A model generated the notes under the pieces. That model was not told where the DNA came from and did not search any database. It saw only the letters and a list, made by a program, of their open reading frames with translations. This document shows, in pieces, positions 34,704-43,624 of a stretch of DNA of 50,318 nt. Positions within the stretch are counted from its first letter, which is position 1. Each line of letters opens with the position of its first letter. The translations under genes and the position numbers were made by a program. Origin of the DNA: an uncultured Eubacteriales bacterium (lineage in GTDB: Bacteria > Bacillota > Clostridia > Oscillospirales > Acutalibacteraceae); contig CAKUPP010000007.1 in NCBI GenBank assembly GCA_934675165.1, forward strand, positions 1 to 50,318, in the 5' to 3' direction.

Positions 34704-35501
34704 TTGAAAATCATTCACAAGGTATATATGTTTTTAATATTTGTGTTTTTATATGCGCCGATTTTTGTTTTGATGGCCTTCTCTTTTAACGATTCTAAAA
34801 GCCGTGTTGTTTGGTCGGGATTTACTTTCAAGTGGTATCATCAACTTTTTGAAAATCAAGACATTCTTTCTGCATTTTATAATACTCTAATAATAGCTTC
34901 TGTTTCTGCATTGTTAGCAACTGTATTTGGCACAGTGGCATCAGTGGGCATTATAAAATGTAAAAAATGGCAGAGAAACACAATTATGAACATAACAAAT
35001 TTACCTATGATAAATCCCGAAATAGTTACTGGTGTGTCTCTTATGATTCTATTTGTATTTATTTATAATTGGCTTGGAATTTTTAAACCAGGATTGATAA
35101 CGCTTATTTGTGCACATACAACATTTTGTTTGCCTTATGTCATATTGTCTGTTATGCCAAAATATCGGCAAATGGATTCAAATATATATGAAGCGGCGCA
35201 AGACCTTGGATGCAGCCCGATACGAGCTTTTTGTAAAGTGGTTATGCCTCAAATAATGCCTGGAATAGTTACAGGTATGATAATGTCGTTTACTATGTCT
35301 ATTGATGATTTTGTAATAAGTTATTTTGTTGGAGGAACTGTTCAAACATTGCCGATTGCGGTATATTCTATGACCAGGAAAATAGTAAGCCCTGAAATAA
35401 ACGCACTTTCTAGTGTTTTGTTTGTTGTAGTATTTTTACTTTTGATAGTAATAAATTTGAGGAGAGGAAAAGACAAAAGTTTTCAAGTGTCAAAGAAGTA
35501 A
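34704..35501 (+). CDS. potC: Spermidine/putrescine ABC transporter permease PotC
   Basis: 265 residues from TTG 34704, 8 nt after AGGAAG (34690-34695); GTG 34695 overlaps that site and is rejected. Six helices and the EAA loop EAAQDLGCSPIRAFCKVVMP. N-terminal FLYAPIFVLMAFSFNDS is the usual PotC pattern. Partner of PotB. Confidence 0.94.
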   Translation: MKIIHKVYMFLIFVFLYAPIFVLMAFSFNDSKSRVVWSGFTFKWYHQLFENQDILSAFYNTLIIASVSALLATVFGTVASVGIIKCKKWQRNTIMNITNLPMINPEIVTGVSLMILFVFIYNWLGIFKPGLITLICAHTTFCLPYVILSVMPKYRQMDSNIYEAAQDLGCSPIRAFCKVVMPQIMPGIVTGMIMSFTMSIDDFVISYFVGGTVQTLPIAVYSMTRKIVSPEINALSSVLFVVVFLLLIVINLRRGKDKSFQVSKK

Positions 35502-35537
35502 CTTTATAAAATAGATTTGTTTTAGGAGATTACAGTT

Positions 35538-36692
35538 GTGAAAAAAATTTTTTTAACAGTTTTTGTGTTGATGTTGCCAATAATTTTTGCAGGATGTGTT
35601 TTGAAAGAACATCCTGCGGAGAGGTCTATAAATGTTTACAGTTGGGGAGAATTTATTTCAAATGGTTCAGAAGGAAGCATGAATGTTAATAAAAAATTTA
35701 CAGAGGAAACCGGAATAAAGGTAAATTATAAAACGTTCCAAAATAATGAGGAGTTGTTTGCAAAAGTTTCTGGTGGTGGTGCGGATTATGATGTCATAAT
35801 TCCTTCGGATTATATGATCTCGCGGCTGATTGAAAAAGATATGCTTGCGGAAATTAATTTTGATAATGTCCCAAATTATAAATTTATAAATGAAAGATTT
35901 AAAAACATGAGTTTTGATCCCGATAATAAATATTCGGTACCATACATGTGGGGACTTGTTGGCATATTTTATAATAAAGATGAAGTAAAAGAAGAAATAA
36001 ATTGGAACATACTTTGGAACGAAAAATACAAAAATAAAATTTTAATGTTTGACAATGCCAGAGATTCGTTTGCTATATCTCTTTTGAGGCTTGGATGTTC
36101 AATTAACACAAAAGACAAGGACGAATGGCGCCGTGCGGCAGATGAACTTATACGCCAAAAACCTCTTGTACAAGCATATGTTATGGATCAAATATTTGAT
36201 AAAATGAGAAATGGTGAAGCACTTTTAGCGCCATATTATGCTGGAGATGCCGCTTCTATAGTAAAAAACAGTTCGAACATTGGATTTATTATACCTAAAA
36301 CTGGTACAAATCAATTTGTAGATTCCATGTGTATATTAAAAAGTTCTAAAAACAAAGAAATGGCTGAATCATATATTAATTTTATGTGTCGAACTGATGT
36401 TGCACTTGCAAATGTAAAGAAAACAGGGTATTCTACACCACATTTAGGAGCATATGAGCTTCTTGATGAAGAAATTAAGCATAATGAAATTTTTTATCCT
36501 GATGAAAAAACAATTGAAAATTCTCAAATATTTACTAATGAACCAGAAGAAATAAATAAGCTGATGGACGAACTTTGGATTGAAGTAAAATCAGGAGGTA
36601 CTTCAGGCAATTCGTGGATTTTGCTTGTAATTTTACTTGGCTTTGTTATAATGTACTTAGCTATTGTATGTGTAAAAAAGTTAAAGAAATAA
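35538..36692 (+). CDS. potD: Polyamine-binding lipoprotein PotD with an extra C-terminal membrane helix
   Basis: 384 residues. Lipoprotein signal with lipobox F-A-G-C20, then the periplasmic-binding fold: INVYSWGEFISNG, DYDVIIPSDYMISRLIEKDML, YSVPYMWGLVGIFYNKDEV, YYAGDAASI. Captures spermidine or putrescine outside the membrane. Odd: after the binding domain ends a hydrophobic segment (WILLVILLGFVIMYLAIVCV) and KKLKK follow, which would give a second anchor at the C-terminus; ordinary PotD stops before this. GTG 35538 follows AGGAG. Last gene of potABCD. Confidence 0.94.
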   Translation: MKKIFLTVFVLMLPIIFAGCVLKEHPAERSINVYSWGEFISNGSEGSMNVNKKFTEETGIKVNYKTFQNNEELFAKVSGGGADYDVIIPSDYMISRLIEKDMLAEINFDNVPNYKFINERFKNMSFDPDNKYSVPYMWGLVGIFYNKDEVKEEINWNILWNEKYKNKILMFDNARDSFAISLLRLGCSINTKDKDEWRRAADELIRQKPLVQAYVMDQIFDKMRNGEALLAPYYAGDAASIVKNSSNIGFIIPKTGTNQFVDSMCILKSSKNKEMAESYINFMCRTDVALANVKKTGYSTPHLGAYELLDEEIKHNEIFYPDEKTIENSQIFTNEPEEINKLMDELWIEVKSGGTSGNSWILLVILLGFVIMYLAIVCVKKLKK

Positions 36693-36741
36693 TGTTATTA
36701 GGATGCAGTGAATTAAAAATTTATATTTGGGTGAGTAATAT

Positions 36742-37437
36742 ATGATTTCTATTGCAATTGACGGACCTTCTGGTTCGGGCAAAAGTACAATTTCAAAATG
36801 TTTGTCAAAAAGGCTTGGCTTTTTAACATTGGATACAGGTGCTCTTTATAGAGCACTTGCGTATTGTTTTTTTAAAAGAAAATTTGATTACAGAAACTGC
36901 ACTGATTTTGAATTGAATCAAATGTTAAAAAAAATTGTTTTAAAAGTTTCTCATAGTGATGGGTACCAAAGAACATATGTGAATAATGATGATGTAACTG
37001 ATAATATAAGGGACCCTAAGATTTCAATGATTGCATCTGAGATTTCTGCTTTAGAAAAAGTTAGATCATATTTGTTAGATTTTCAACGTGAATTTGCCAA
37101 AAAACATGATGTTGTTATGGATGGGAGAGATATAGGAACAGTTGTTTTGCCAAATGCAGACGTTAAAATTTTTTTAACTGCATCGGTAGATTCACGTGTG
37201 CAGAGAAGATATGATCAAATTTTAAAGAATTCTTCTAGCATAAATATTGAAGATGTAAAAAAGTCTATTTTAAAAAGAGATTTTAATGATAGCGTGAGAA
37301 AAGCTTCTCCGTTAAAACCGGCTAAAGATGCGGTTGTAGTGGATAATTCAAATTTAAATTTAGAAGAAACTTTAAATAAAATTATGAAAATTATTGGGGA
37401 GAGTGTCAAAATTGAAACAAAACAAGGCACTGTATAA
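36742..37437 (+). CDS. cmk: Cytidylate kinase
   Basis: 231 residues. P-loop GPSGSGKST, LDTGALYRALAY, VMDGRDIGTVVLPNADVKIF and RRYDQIL/KRDFNDSVRKASPL. Phosphorylates CMP and dCMP. First of the cmk-plsC-ispH trio conserved in Clostridia; its 3' end overlaps plsC by 26 bp. Confidence 0.96.
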   Translation: MISIAIDGPSGSGKSTISKCLSKRLGFLTLDTGALYRALAYCFFKRKFDYRNCTDFELNQMLKKIVLKVSHSDGYQRTYVNNDDVTDNIRDPKISMIASEISALEKVRSYLLDFQREFAKKHDVVMDGRDIGTVVLPNADVKIFLTASVDSRVQRRYDQILKNSSSINIEDVKKSILKRDFNDSVRKASPLKPAKDAVVVDNSNLNLEETLNKIMKIIGESVKIETKQGTV

Positions 37438-38026
37438 ATTTGTTAATAGTTTAGCTAGACCATTTGCACGTTTTTTTTATCCTTACGAGGTCCGTGGGTT
37501 GGATAAAGTCACGAATTTAAATTCAGGTCACATAATTTGTTGTAACCATTTGTCTAATATTGACCCGGTATTTTTATCTATAACATATGATAAACCTATT
37601 TTTTTTATGGCTAAAGTAGAACTTTTCAAATGTAAGTTGTTTGGAAAATTTTTAAGTGCGTTGGGAGTGTTTCCTGTTAACCGCGGGAAAGGAGATCACA
37701 AAGCTATTGAATTAGCAGATGATATTTTGCACTCAGGGAAAGTTTTGGGAATTTTTATAGAAGGGACACGTTCAAAAACGGGGGAATTTTTGCGTCCAAA
37801 ATCCGGTGTAACTGTTTTGTCTCATAAAAATTTGGCTCCTATTGTTCCGGTTTGTATAACGGGTGGTGGAAAGAATAATAAGATTAGAATGTTTAAAAAA
37901 ACTGTTATAGAATATGGCGAACCTATTATGCCAGAAGAGTTGTGTATGGGAGAGATTTATACACGACTTGAGCTCAAACGTGCTACAACGACTGTTATGG
38001 ATAGAATAAGAAAATTAAGAAAATAG
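37412..38026 (+). CDS. plsC: 1-acyl-sn-glycerol-3-phosphate acyltransferase
   Basis: 204 residues from TTG 37412, 8 nt after GGGGAGAG; a TTG at 37394 is in frame but precedes that site. Acyltransferase motifs: NHLSNIDP (H-x4-D), GVFPVNRGKGD, FIEGTRSKTG (EGTR) and PIVPVCITGG. Makes phosphatidic acid at the inner membrane face. Lies inside the end of cmk and 11 bp before ispH. Confidence 0.95.
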   Translation: MKQNKALYKFVNSLARPFARFFYPYEVRGLDKVTNLNSGHIICCNHLSNIDPVFLSITYDKPIFFMAKVELFKCKLFGKFLSALGVFPVNRGKGDHKAIELADDILHSGKVLGIFIEGTRSKTGEFLRPKSGVTVLSHKNLAPIVPVCITGGGKNNKIRMFKKTVIEYGEPIMPEELCMGEIYTRLELKRATTTVMDRIRKLRK

Positions 38027-38037
38027 GAGAGATTTTG

Positions 38038-38907
38038 TTGAAAGTTAAATTTGCTAAAACTTCTGGATTTTGTTTTGGTGTTAACAGATCCATAAAAATA
38101 GTAGAAAAACTTTTGGACGATAAAAAATATGTTTGCACTTTGGGTGAAATTATTCATAATCCGGTTGTTTTGTCATCTTTAGAAGAAAAGGGAGTCAGAG
38201 TTATATCTGAACCTTCCGATGTTTCCGGTGAAGAAGTTCTTGTTGTTAGATCTCATGGAACTTTCAAAAATTTTTTGGATTATATTAAAAAAAATGAAAT
38301 TTGTTATGTTGATGCAACATGCCCTTTTGTAAAAAAAATTCACAGTATAGTTAGTAAAAGCAACAGCGAAATGGATGTTTTGCTTGCGGCCGGTAATGAA
38401 AATCATCCAGAAATGATGGGTATTGTGAGTTATTTTACAAAAAAATATTACGTTTTTAAAAATTTGGAAGATTTAGAAAATATATTGAAGATTAATCCTG
38501 ATATAAAAAATAAGCGAGTTATAGTTGTTTCTCAAACTACTTTTTCACGTGAAAAATGGGTTGAATGTACTAAATTTATAAAAAAAGCATTGACAAATTT
38601 TGAAATATTCGATACAATTTGCAGTACAACATCAGTAAGACAAAACGAAGCAAAATGTTTGTCACAAAATTCTGATGCAATGGTTGTGCTAGGAGGCAAA
38701 CACAGTTCAAACACTTCTAAACTGTATGCTATATGTAGCGAGAATACAGAGTCATTTCTTGTGGAAAATTGCCACGATTTAAGTAATATTGATTTTTCAA
38801 ACAAAAAGTGTGTGGGTGTGATTAGCGGTGCTTCAACTCCGCAGATAATTATGGATGATGTGGCCGAATATTTTAGAAGAGTATATAATGCAGAAATTTT
38901 GATGTGA
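38038..38907 (+). CDS. ispH: 4-hydroxy-3-methylbut-2-enyl diphosphate reductase
   Basis: 289 residues, last step of the non-mevalonate isoprenoid route. The three [4Fe-4S] cysteines are in SGFCFGV, DATCPFV and ICSTTSVRQ; VVSQTTFS and GGKHSSNTSKL are also typical. Start taken as TTG 38038, further from AGGAGAG than the in-frame TTG 38035. Many Clostridia fuse this protein to a ribosomal S1 domain; here it stands alone. Confidence 0.96.
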   Translation: MKVKFAKTSGFCFGVNRSIKIVEKLLDDKKYVCTLGEIIHNPVVLSSLEEKGVRVISEPSDVSGEEVLVVRSHGTFKNFLDYIKKNEICYVDATCPFVKKIHSIVSKSNSEMDVLLAAGNENHPEMMGIVSYFTKKYYVFKNLEDLENILKINPDIKNKRVIVVSQTTFSREKWVECTKFIKKALTNFEIFDTICSTTSVRQNEAKCLSQNSDAMVVLGGKHSSNTSKLYAICSENTESFLVENCHDLSNIDFSNKKCVGVISGASTPQIIMDDVAEYFRRVYNAEILM

Positions 38908-38923
38908 AAGTAGGTAGTAAATT

Positions 38924-39097
38924 ATGAATATTCAAGATCATTCAAAGCAAAGTTTATCAAAATTAAAATTTGAAGATCTTTCTCAGGTAATAGGTGGAAT
39001 GGAACAAAGTAAACCTTTTATAACTCAAATTGTGGGTGACAAATCTGGAGTTCTTAAAAAATCAGAAAAAGCTTCGGAAAAAAATGACAAAAAATAA
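38924..39097 (+). CDS. 57-aa peptide with double-glycine-type leader
   Basis: ATG 38924 lies behind GTAGGTAG, 16 bp after ispH. Residues 1-25 end in KFEDLSQVIGG, the classical pattern of double-glycine leaders (acidic-L-S-x-[VI]-x-G-G) that direct peptides to C39-type peptidase/ABC exporters. The putative core (MEQSKPFITQIVG then a Lys/Glu/Ser-rich tail) has no cysteine, so a crosslinked peptide is not expected; a secreted signal or bacteriocin-like peptide is possible. No C39 exporter is in the window. Its stop abuts the stop of the convergent M24 peptidase gene. Short length makes this a call by motif and ribosome binding site. Confidence 0.6.
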   Translation: MNIQDHSKQSLSKLKFEDLSQVIGGMEQSKPFITQIVGDKSGVLKKSEKASEKNDKK

Positions 39098-40297
39098 TTA
39101 TCTTATCAAATATAACTTTTTTTGAGGGGGGCATAAAGCTACTCCTCCATTTTTTGTTACAAGTACCATTTCTTCTATGGATCCACCATTTTCTATTTGT
39201 ATTCGAGGCTCTATTGTATAAATTCCATTTTCCTGAAGAAACATATCTGCTCTTTTGCGACCACGAGGTGATAAACTAGTTCCGGGACTGTGAGCGTCTT
39301 CACCGATTGGATGTCCCGTTGCGTGGTTGTAATCAGGATACCCTGCGCTTATAATTGTATTTCTTACAATACTGTCGATATCGTAACCATGATTTTTGGG
39401 GTTTGCATTTTGCATTCCTTTTTCAATGGCAAATACGAGCGTATCGAACACCTTTTGAACGTTTTTCGGTGCTGTTTTTTCTCCTGGTAATAAAGCATAT
39501 CCCATGCGTTGGATATCGCTCGAATATTTTTTGCCATTTTCAAATTGTAGTTTAACACCAAAATCAAAATATATAGTGTATCCTTTTTTAAAAATAGTAT
39601 TGCCGGCACATGAATGTCCGCCTTTTTGTAAATTTGGGCCAACTAAAACAACAGGACACAATTCTTTTTCCCATGAAAATTCTTCTTTTATTATTCCCCA
39701 TTTTTTAAAATAAAGGGGTTTTCTTTTGAATATGTTATGAACTAAGTTTAAAATTTGTTTTTCTGACATTCCAGTTTTTATATTTTTAAAAGTTATATTT
39801 AGTATTTCAAGAGCACGATTGGCAGCCATTTTAAAGTATTTTATATCTGTTTCCGATTTTTTATCCATAAGTGAGTATATTATTTCGTCAGCAGATTTAA
39901 AATCAGGTAATGGTATTCCGGTTGCCGTATAGTGATTCAAAATATTGTCATGTAAAAATTTGTAAGTTCCGTAACCTAAAACATCTGTTTGAAAATCTTG
40001 TCTGTCAGAAAAATTAAGAAATATGTTTTGCGGATAGTTGAGTTCTTTAAGAGCGGTAAAAATACACTTTATCATGGAATTTTCACCGGAGTATAAATAT
40101 ATTTCTCCATCAAAATTTTTTACGTTTTCATGATCCAGACTGTGGACAATTAAAAAATTTTTGTTATTGCTTAAAATAGCTATAGCGGGTACAATTGTCT
40201 TATTGGTTACAAATTTTGTGAAGTACGGGTCACAGTTTTCTGCACTATACATAATCCAAGCAGAGTTATCACTTTTGGGAAAATTAATTCTATTCAT
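39098..40297 (-). CDS. M24 family metallopeptidase (Xaa-Pro aminopeptidase-like)
   Basis: 399 residues. Creatinase-type N-terminal domain then the pita-bread domain with all metal ligands: D in YFDFGV, D in KYSSDIQRM, H in HATGHPIGEDAHSPG, E in YTIEPRI and E in GSIEEMVLV. Cytosolic, would cleave the first residue from Xaa-Pro peptides, or act as a related dipeptidase. Single gene on the minus strand. Confidence 0.9.
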   Translation of the reverse strand: MNRINFPKSDNSAWIMYSAENCDPYFTKFVTNKTIVPAIAILSNNKNFLIVHSLDHENVKNFDGEIYLYSGENSMIKCIFTALKELNYPQNIFLNFSDRQDFQTDVLGYGTYKFLHDNILNHYTATGIPLPDFKSADEIIYSLMDKKSETDIKYFKMAANRALEILNITFKNIKTGMSEKQILNLVHNIFKRKPLYFKKWGIIKEEFSWEKELCPVVLVGPNLQKGGHSCAGNTIFKKGYTIYFDFGVKLQFENGKKYSSDIQRMGYALLPGEKTAPKNVQKVFDTLVFAIEKGMQNANPKNHGYDIDSIVRNTIISAGYPDYNHATGHPIGEDAHSPGTSLSPRGRKRADMFLQENGIYTIEPRIQIENGGSIEEMVLVTKNGGVALCPPQKKLYLIR

Positions 40298-40392
40298 CGT
40301 TACATTATCTCCAAATATTTTAATTTACTAATAATATGCATATTTTATCATTAAAATGTTTTAAAATCTATAGGTTAAAGAGGGTTTTTTAA

Positions 40393-40938
40393 ATTATAAA
40401 AATACAAATAAATTGTGAAATGGCTGTAGTGATTGCACTTAGTATAATTTTAAAATTTATAACAATATTTAAACTGCCATTTGGTGGATCAGTTACTCTT
40501 GCGCATACAGCGCCTCTTATATTATTTGCTTTTGTAAGAGGCTATAGAAAAGGAGTAGTTGCCAGTTTAATATATTCTTTCATAAACGCTGTTATGTTTT
40601 TTAAAATTCTTCCCGGAAAAAGTGCTGTAGTTACTGTTTTAGTGGTATTTATAGATTATTTTTTGATTTATGCATTTGTGGGATTGGCACCGTTATATAG
40701 CTTTAAAATTAAAAATTTGAAATTAAAGATATTTGTTGGAAGTACGTGTGTTGGTGTGATTAGGTTTTGTATTGCAACTTTTTCTGGAATATTATTTTGG
40801 CAGGAGTATTTTTTGTGTGAAGAGTGGTCTGTGCTGTATTCAATGTTTTACAATGGTTCTTATATTATTCCCGAAACTATTATTACTACAGTGATTTGTT
40901 GTTTTTTTGCAGATTACTTTGTTTGTTTTGATTCATGA
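40393..40938 (+). CDS. thiT: Thiamine ECF transporter substrate-binding subunit ThiT, probable ATT start
   Basis: 181 residues if begun at ATT 40393. KLPFGGSVTLAHTAPLILFAFVRGYRKG is the ThiT signature, followed by six hydrophobic helices and NGSYIIPETIIT near the C-terminus. It binds thiamine and works with the shared EcfAAT module. The first ATG in frame (40420) has no ribosome binding site and cuts into helix 1; ATT 40393 lies 8 nt after AGAGGG (40379-40384), with a stop codon immediately upstream. No TPP riboswitch was recognised in the 95 bp before it, which is unusual for this gene. Confidence 0.88.
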   Translation: MIKIQINCEMAVVIALSIILKFITIFKLPFGGSVTLAHTAPLILFAFVRGYRKGVVASLIYSFINAVMFFKILPGKSAVVTVLVVFIDYFLIYAFVGLAPLYSFKIKNLKLKIFVGSTCVGVIRFCIATFSGILFWQEYFLCEEWSVLYSMFYNGSYIIPETIITTVICCFFADYFVCFDS

Positions 40939-41006
40939 GTATAAGTTTTCACGTTTTCCTCTTTTTTTAATATTATGTTTAATATAAAAGGAGAGTGTTG
41001 TGTGCT

Positions 41007-41570
41007 ATGGCTATAAAGATATTTATTGATCAAGGGCATAATCCACAAGGAGTTAACGCAGGTGCTGAAGGATTCGGACTTAGAGAGCAAGACGTAACTT
41101 ATCAGGTAGGGATGTATCTTGCTGAAATTTTAAAACAAGATTCTAGGTTTGAAGTTAGGACCTCGCGTACCACTCCAGAAGAAGTATTGGGTACTAGTAA
41201 TTCTACTAGTTTAGCAGCACGCGTTAATGCTGCTAATGAATGGCCGGCAAATTATTTTTTAAGTATCCATGTAAATGCTAATACCAATCCAGATGTAAAT
41301 GGTACTGAAGTTTATGTTTACCAAGAATATAGTCAGTCATATTATCTTGCAGAAAATATTTTGAATTCTATTGTTTTGAAATTGGGAACGAAAAATAACG
41401 GTGTAAAAGTTAGGCCATCACTTTATGTTCTCAGAAAAACTAATATGCCGTCACTTCTTATTGAACTTGCATATATCACTAATCTATCTGATTCTCAGAA
41501 ATTAAAAAATGATCAGTATCTTTTTGCTCAGGCAATTTATAGTGGGCTGCTGAATTATTTTGGTTTTTAA
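41007..41570 (+). CDS. N-acetylmuramoyl-L-alanine amidase, Amidase_3 type
   Basis: 187 residues from ATG 41007, 11 nt after AAGGAGAG; GTG 40995 and TTG 40998 are in frame but overlap or touch that site. Zinc ligands H in FIDQGHNPQG, E in GFGLREQDV, H in FLSIHVNAN, and catalytic E in LLIELAYITN. No signal peptide is visible, unlike CwlD, so it may be released by the mother cell on lysis, as some spore or phage amidases are, or leave by another route. Cleaves the peptide from the glycan in peptidoglycan. Confidence 0.88.
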   Translation: MAIKIFIDQGHNPQGVNAGAEGFGLREQDVTYQVGMYLAEILKQDSRFEVRTSRTTPEEVLGTSNSTSLAARVNAANEWPANYFLSIHVNANTNPDVNGTEVYVYQEYSQSYYLAENILNSIVLKLGTKNNGVKVRPSLYVLRKTNMPSLLIELAYITNLSDSQKLKNDQYLFAQAIYSGLLNYFGF

Positions 41571-41605
41571 TTTTATTAAAGTTATATAATACTAGAAATT
41601 TTTTT

Positions 41606-41631
41606 AAATTCTGCATTTTGCAGAGTTTTTT
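41606..41631 (+). terminator. Terminator after the amidase gene
   Basis: Arms AAATTCTGCA (41606-41615) and TGCAGAGTTT (41619-41628), 10 pairs with one G-U, 3-nt loop, then a T-run. Confidence 0.75.
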
Positions 41632-41651
41632 ATTTATTTTATATGTAATTA

Positions 41652-41680
41652 TTGACTTATTTTATTATAAATAATATAAT
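41652..41680 (+). promoter_or_regulatory. Promoter of the 567-aa orphan gene
   Basis: TTGACT (41652-41657), 17-bp spacer, TATAAT (41675-41680), 36 bp before the ATG at 41717. Confidence 0.7.
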
Positions 41681-41716
41681 ATTCATATAATGTTTTTTAC
41701 AAAAGGAGGAAGTTTT

Positions 41717-43420
41717 ATGGGCAAAACAGTAGAAGTGAACGCACCATTGGAGTCAAATGAGAGCTTGGCTAGTAAGTTATCTGGAATGATAAATGATAGT
41801 AATAAAGGAAACAGTGTTCTTGCAGGAGACATTATCGATTTAGGTGTGGAAATTTCAGAAGATAAACGTAATGCTAAAGTGTCACGCTTTAGGCGTATTG
41901 TTAAAAATTGGAAAAGTAAATGGAAAAAATTATCTGGTGCCTCCGGTGAAGATGACGAAAAAAAAGCTTTTATTGCATCAATGGTAGAAGATGCAAAGTC
42001 TTATCAAAAAACAATAAAAAAACAAGAAAATGGGCAGGCAAGCTTAAGTGGGCAGTCTGTGGATGAAGTTGTTACAAAAGATATGTTAAAGATAGAAAAA
42101 GAAAAAGACAACTGTACTAAATTTAAAGAAAAGTGGATAAAAAATATAAAAAATAAGCTGAAAGAACAAAAGGAAAAAGTAAATGACGCATATGACTGTT
42201 ATGAAAAGATAAGTAAGCAAGAAGAAAAAGATATGATTGATTTTATTGCAGAAAATATAGGATCTAAAGAGTCTAAAAATGTTTCAAATTGGTACCCTTT
42301 TTATTTAAAAAAGTGTAAGGGTAATTCAGATCTTGCAAAAATAACTCATCGTGATAATAAAGTGGAGTTTTTGAAAAAATTAAGTGGTGAAGTAAAAGCA
42401 AGCAATTATAGCAAATATATTCCAATGAATGGAGAAATTTTAGTTTCGGATACGACCGATGTTAGCGCAGAAGACATTGAAAATATTAAAGATTTGATTG
42501 ATGAAGGTTATAAATTGTCCAAGAGCAGTTCTAACCGTTCCAGTTATTTTTCTAAATTTAAATCTGCTATGACAAAATATCATAAAGAAATTAAAAAGAT
42601 ATCTGATCTTAAAAATGAAAATGAAAAAATAAAAAAATTTGGTAATTTGATCGCGTCTATTACAAAATTTGTGGATTCTAGGGAACTGACGTACAGTGCC
42701 GAGGACGAGCAAGGACAAAATTCGGCTAAAGTGGAAATAGATGATGATATTGTAAAAGTAATACAGCAATATATTAAGATTAGAAAATTTTTGCCTGAAA
42801 ATAAATTTGAAAATTGGTTAAAGGAGGAAAATGACCTTTTAAGTAAGGATTTGAATAACGATCAAGGATCATTTAAACAATATATGGATCATGTGCCTGG
42901 GATTTTTTCCGATGATGATATTGCTATATCTAATAGTGCATCTATTAATGAAGATGAAAAAAAGATACTTAAGAAGTTTGAGATGTTTTGCATAAAAAAT
43001 GAAGTTTATGTGGCTCTTATAGAGATGCTAAAATTTTTGGATACTTTTAATAAATCTACATTTGACATAGGCTTGACAATTTTGATGTTTTCTCCTTTTT
43101 ATTGCTTTTTGAATGTTAAAACAATTCGAAATTATTTGTTTAAAAGTTTGCTATTTCTTTCGCCGGAAACTCGAAAAAAGATAGATCAAGAAATTCGTTT
43201 ATCAAAAAATGAAAATATACAATGCAGTAATTTTTTTGATGCATATGTAAATGAATTGGACTTGGAACTAAGTAAACTGAAAGTATCTTTGACGCGTGAG
43301 AGAAAACGTGAAATAAATAAACTTAAAGCTAGTTATATGGACTATGTTGCTGGTAAAAAGAATATATGTTCAGGTAATGTTGAGCTTAAAGAAATGAGTG
43401 AGAATGGTAAGCAAAAATAA
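41717..43420 (+). CDS. Orphan Lys/Glu-rich protein of 567 aa
   Basis: Not recognised. ATG 41717 follows AAAGGAGGAAG. The product is very hydrophilic and charged, with many predicted helices and coiled-coil-like stretches (KIEKEKDNCTKFKEKW, LKEQKEKVNDAYD) and one more hydrophobic stretch near residues 450-490 (IGLTILMFSPFYCFL). No signal peptide, no repeats, no catalytic motif. It has its own strong promoter and terminator, like the paralogue family further right, and similar lysine-rich composition, but no clear sequence match to their shared domain. Could be a structural or secreted effector-like protein; nothing shows which. Confidence 0.6.
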   Translation: MGKTVEVNAPLESNESLASKLSGMINDSNKGNSVLAGDIIDLGVEISEDKRNAKVSRFRRIVKNWKSKWKKLSGASGEDDEKKAFIASMVEDAKSYQKTIKKQENGQASLSGQSVDEVVTKDMLKIEKEKDNCTKFKEKWIKNIKNKLKEQKEKVNDAYDCYEKISKQEEKDMIDFIAENIGSKESKNVSNWYPFYLKKCKGNSDLAKITHRDNKVEFLKKLSGEVKASNYSKYIPMNGEILVSDTTDVSAEDIENIKDLIDEGYKLSKSSSNRSSYFSKFKSAMTKYHKEIKKISDLKNENEKIKKFGNLIASITKFVDSRELTYSAEDEQGQNSAKVEIDDDIVKVIQQYIKIRKFLPENKFENWLKEENDLLSKDLNNDQGSFKQYMDHVPGIFSDDDIAISNSASINEDEKKILKKFEMFCIKNEVYVALIEMLKFLDTFNKSTFDIGLTILMFSPFYCFLNVKTIRNYLFKSLLFLSPETRKKIDQEIRLSKNENIQCSNFFDAYVNELDLELSKLKVSLTRERKREINKLKASYMDYVAGKKNICSGNVELKEMSENGKQK

Positions 43421-43454
43421 ATTTTAGAATGTGTTTATGCATATTGTTCACTAA

Positions 43455-43490
43455 ACCGGATCTCATAAAAATTGGGATCCGGTAATTTTT
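43455..43490 (+). terminator. Terminator after the 567-aa orphan gene
   Basis: Arms ACCGGATCTC (43455-43464) and GGGATCCGGT (43474-43483), 10 pairs with one G-U, 9-nt loop, followed by AATTTTTATTTT. Strong stem in AT-rich surroundings. Confidence 0.85.
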
Positions 43491-43624
43491 ATTTTAAAAA
43501 AAGATGTAAATAAATTTAAGATATGATAAACATTGTCAAATGTTTTCAAATGTGCTAGACTAATATAGAAAAAATTTTGAATAAAAAATTTTTAAAAGTA
43601 AATTATTTGGAGGTTATAAATTAA

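Noticed and set aside
40298..40392. TPP riboswitch before thiT
   Set aside because: No CTGAGA or ACCTGATCTGGAT-like thi-box in the 95 bp; the space is also too short.
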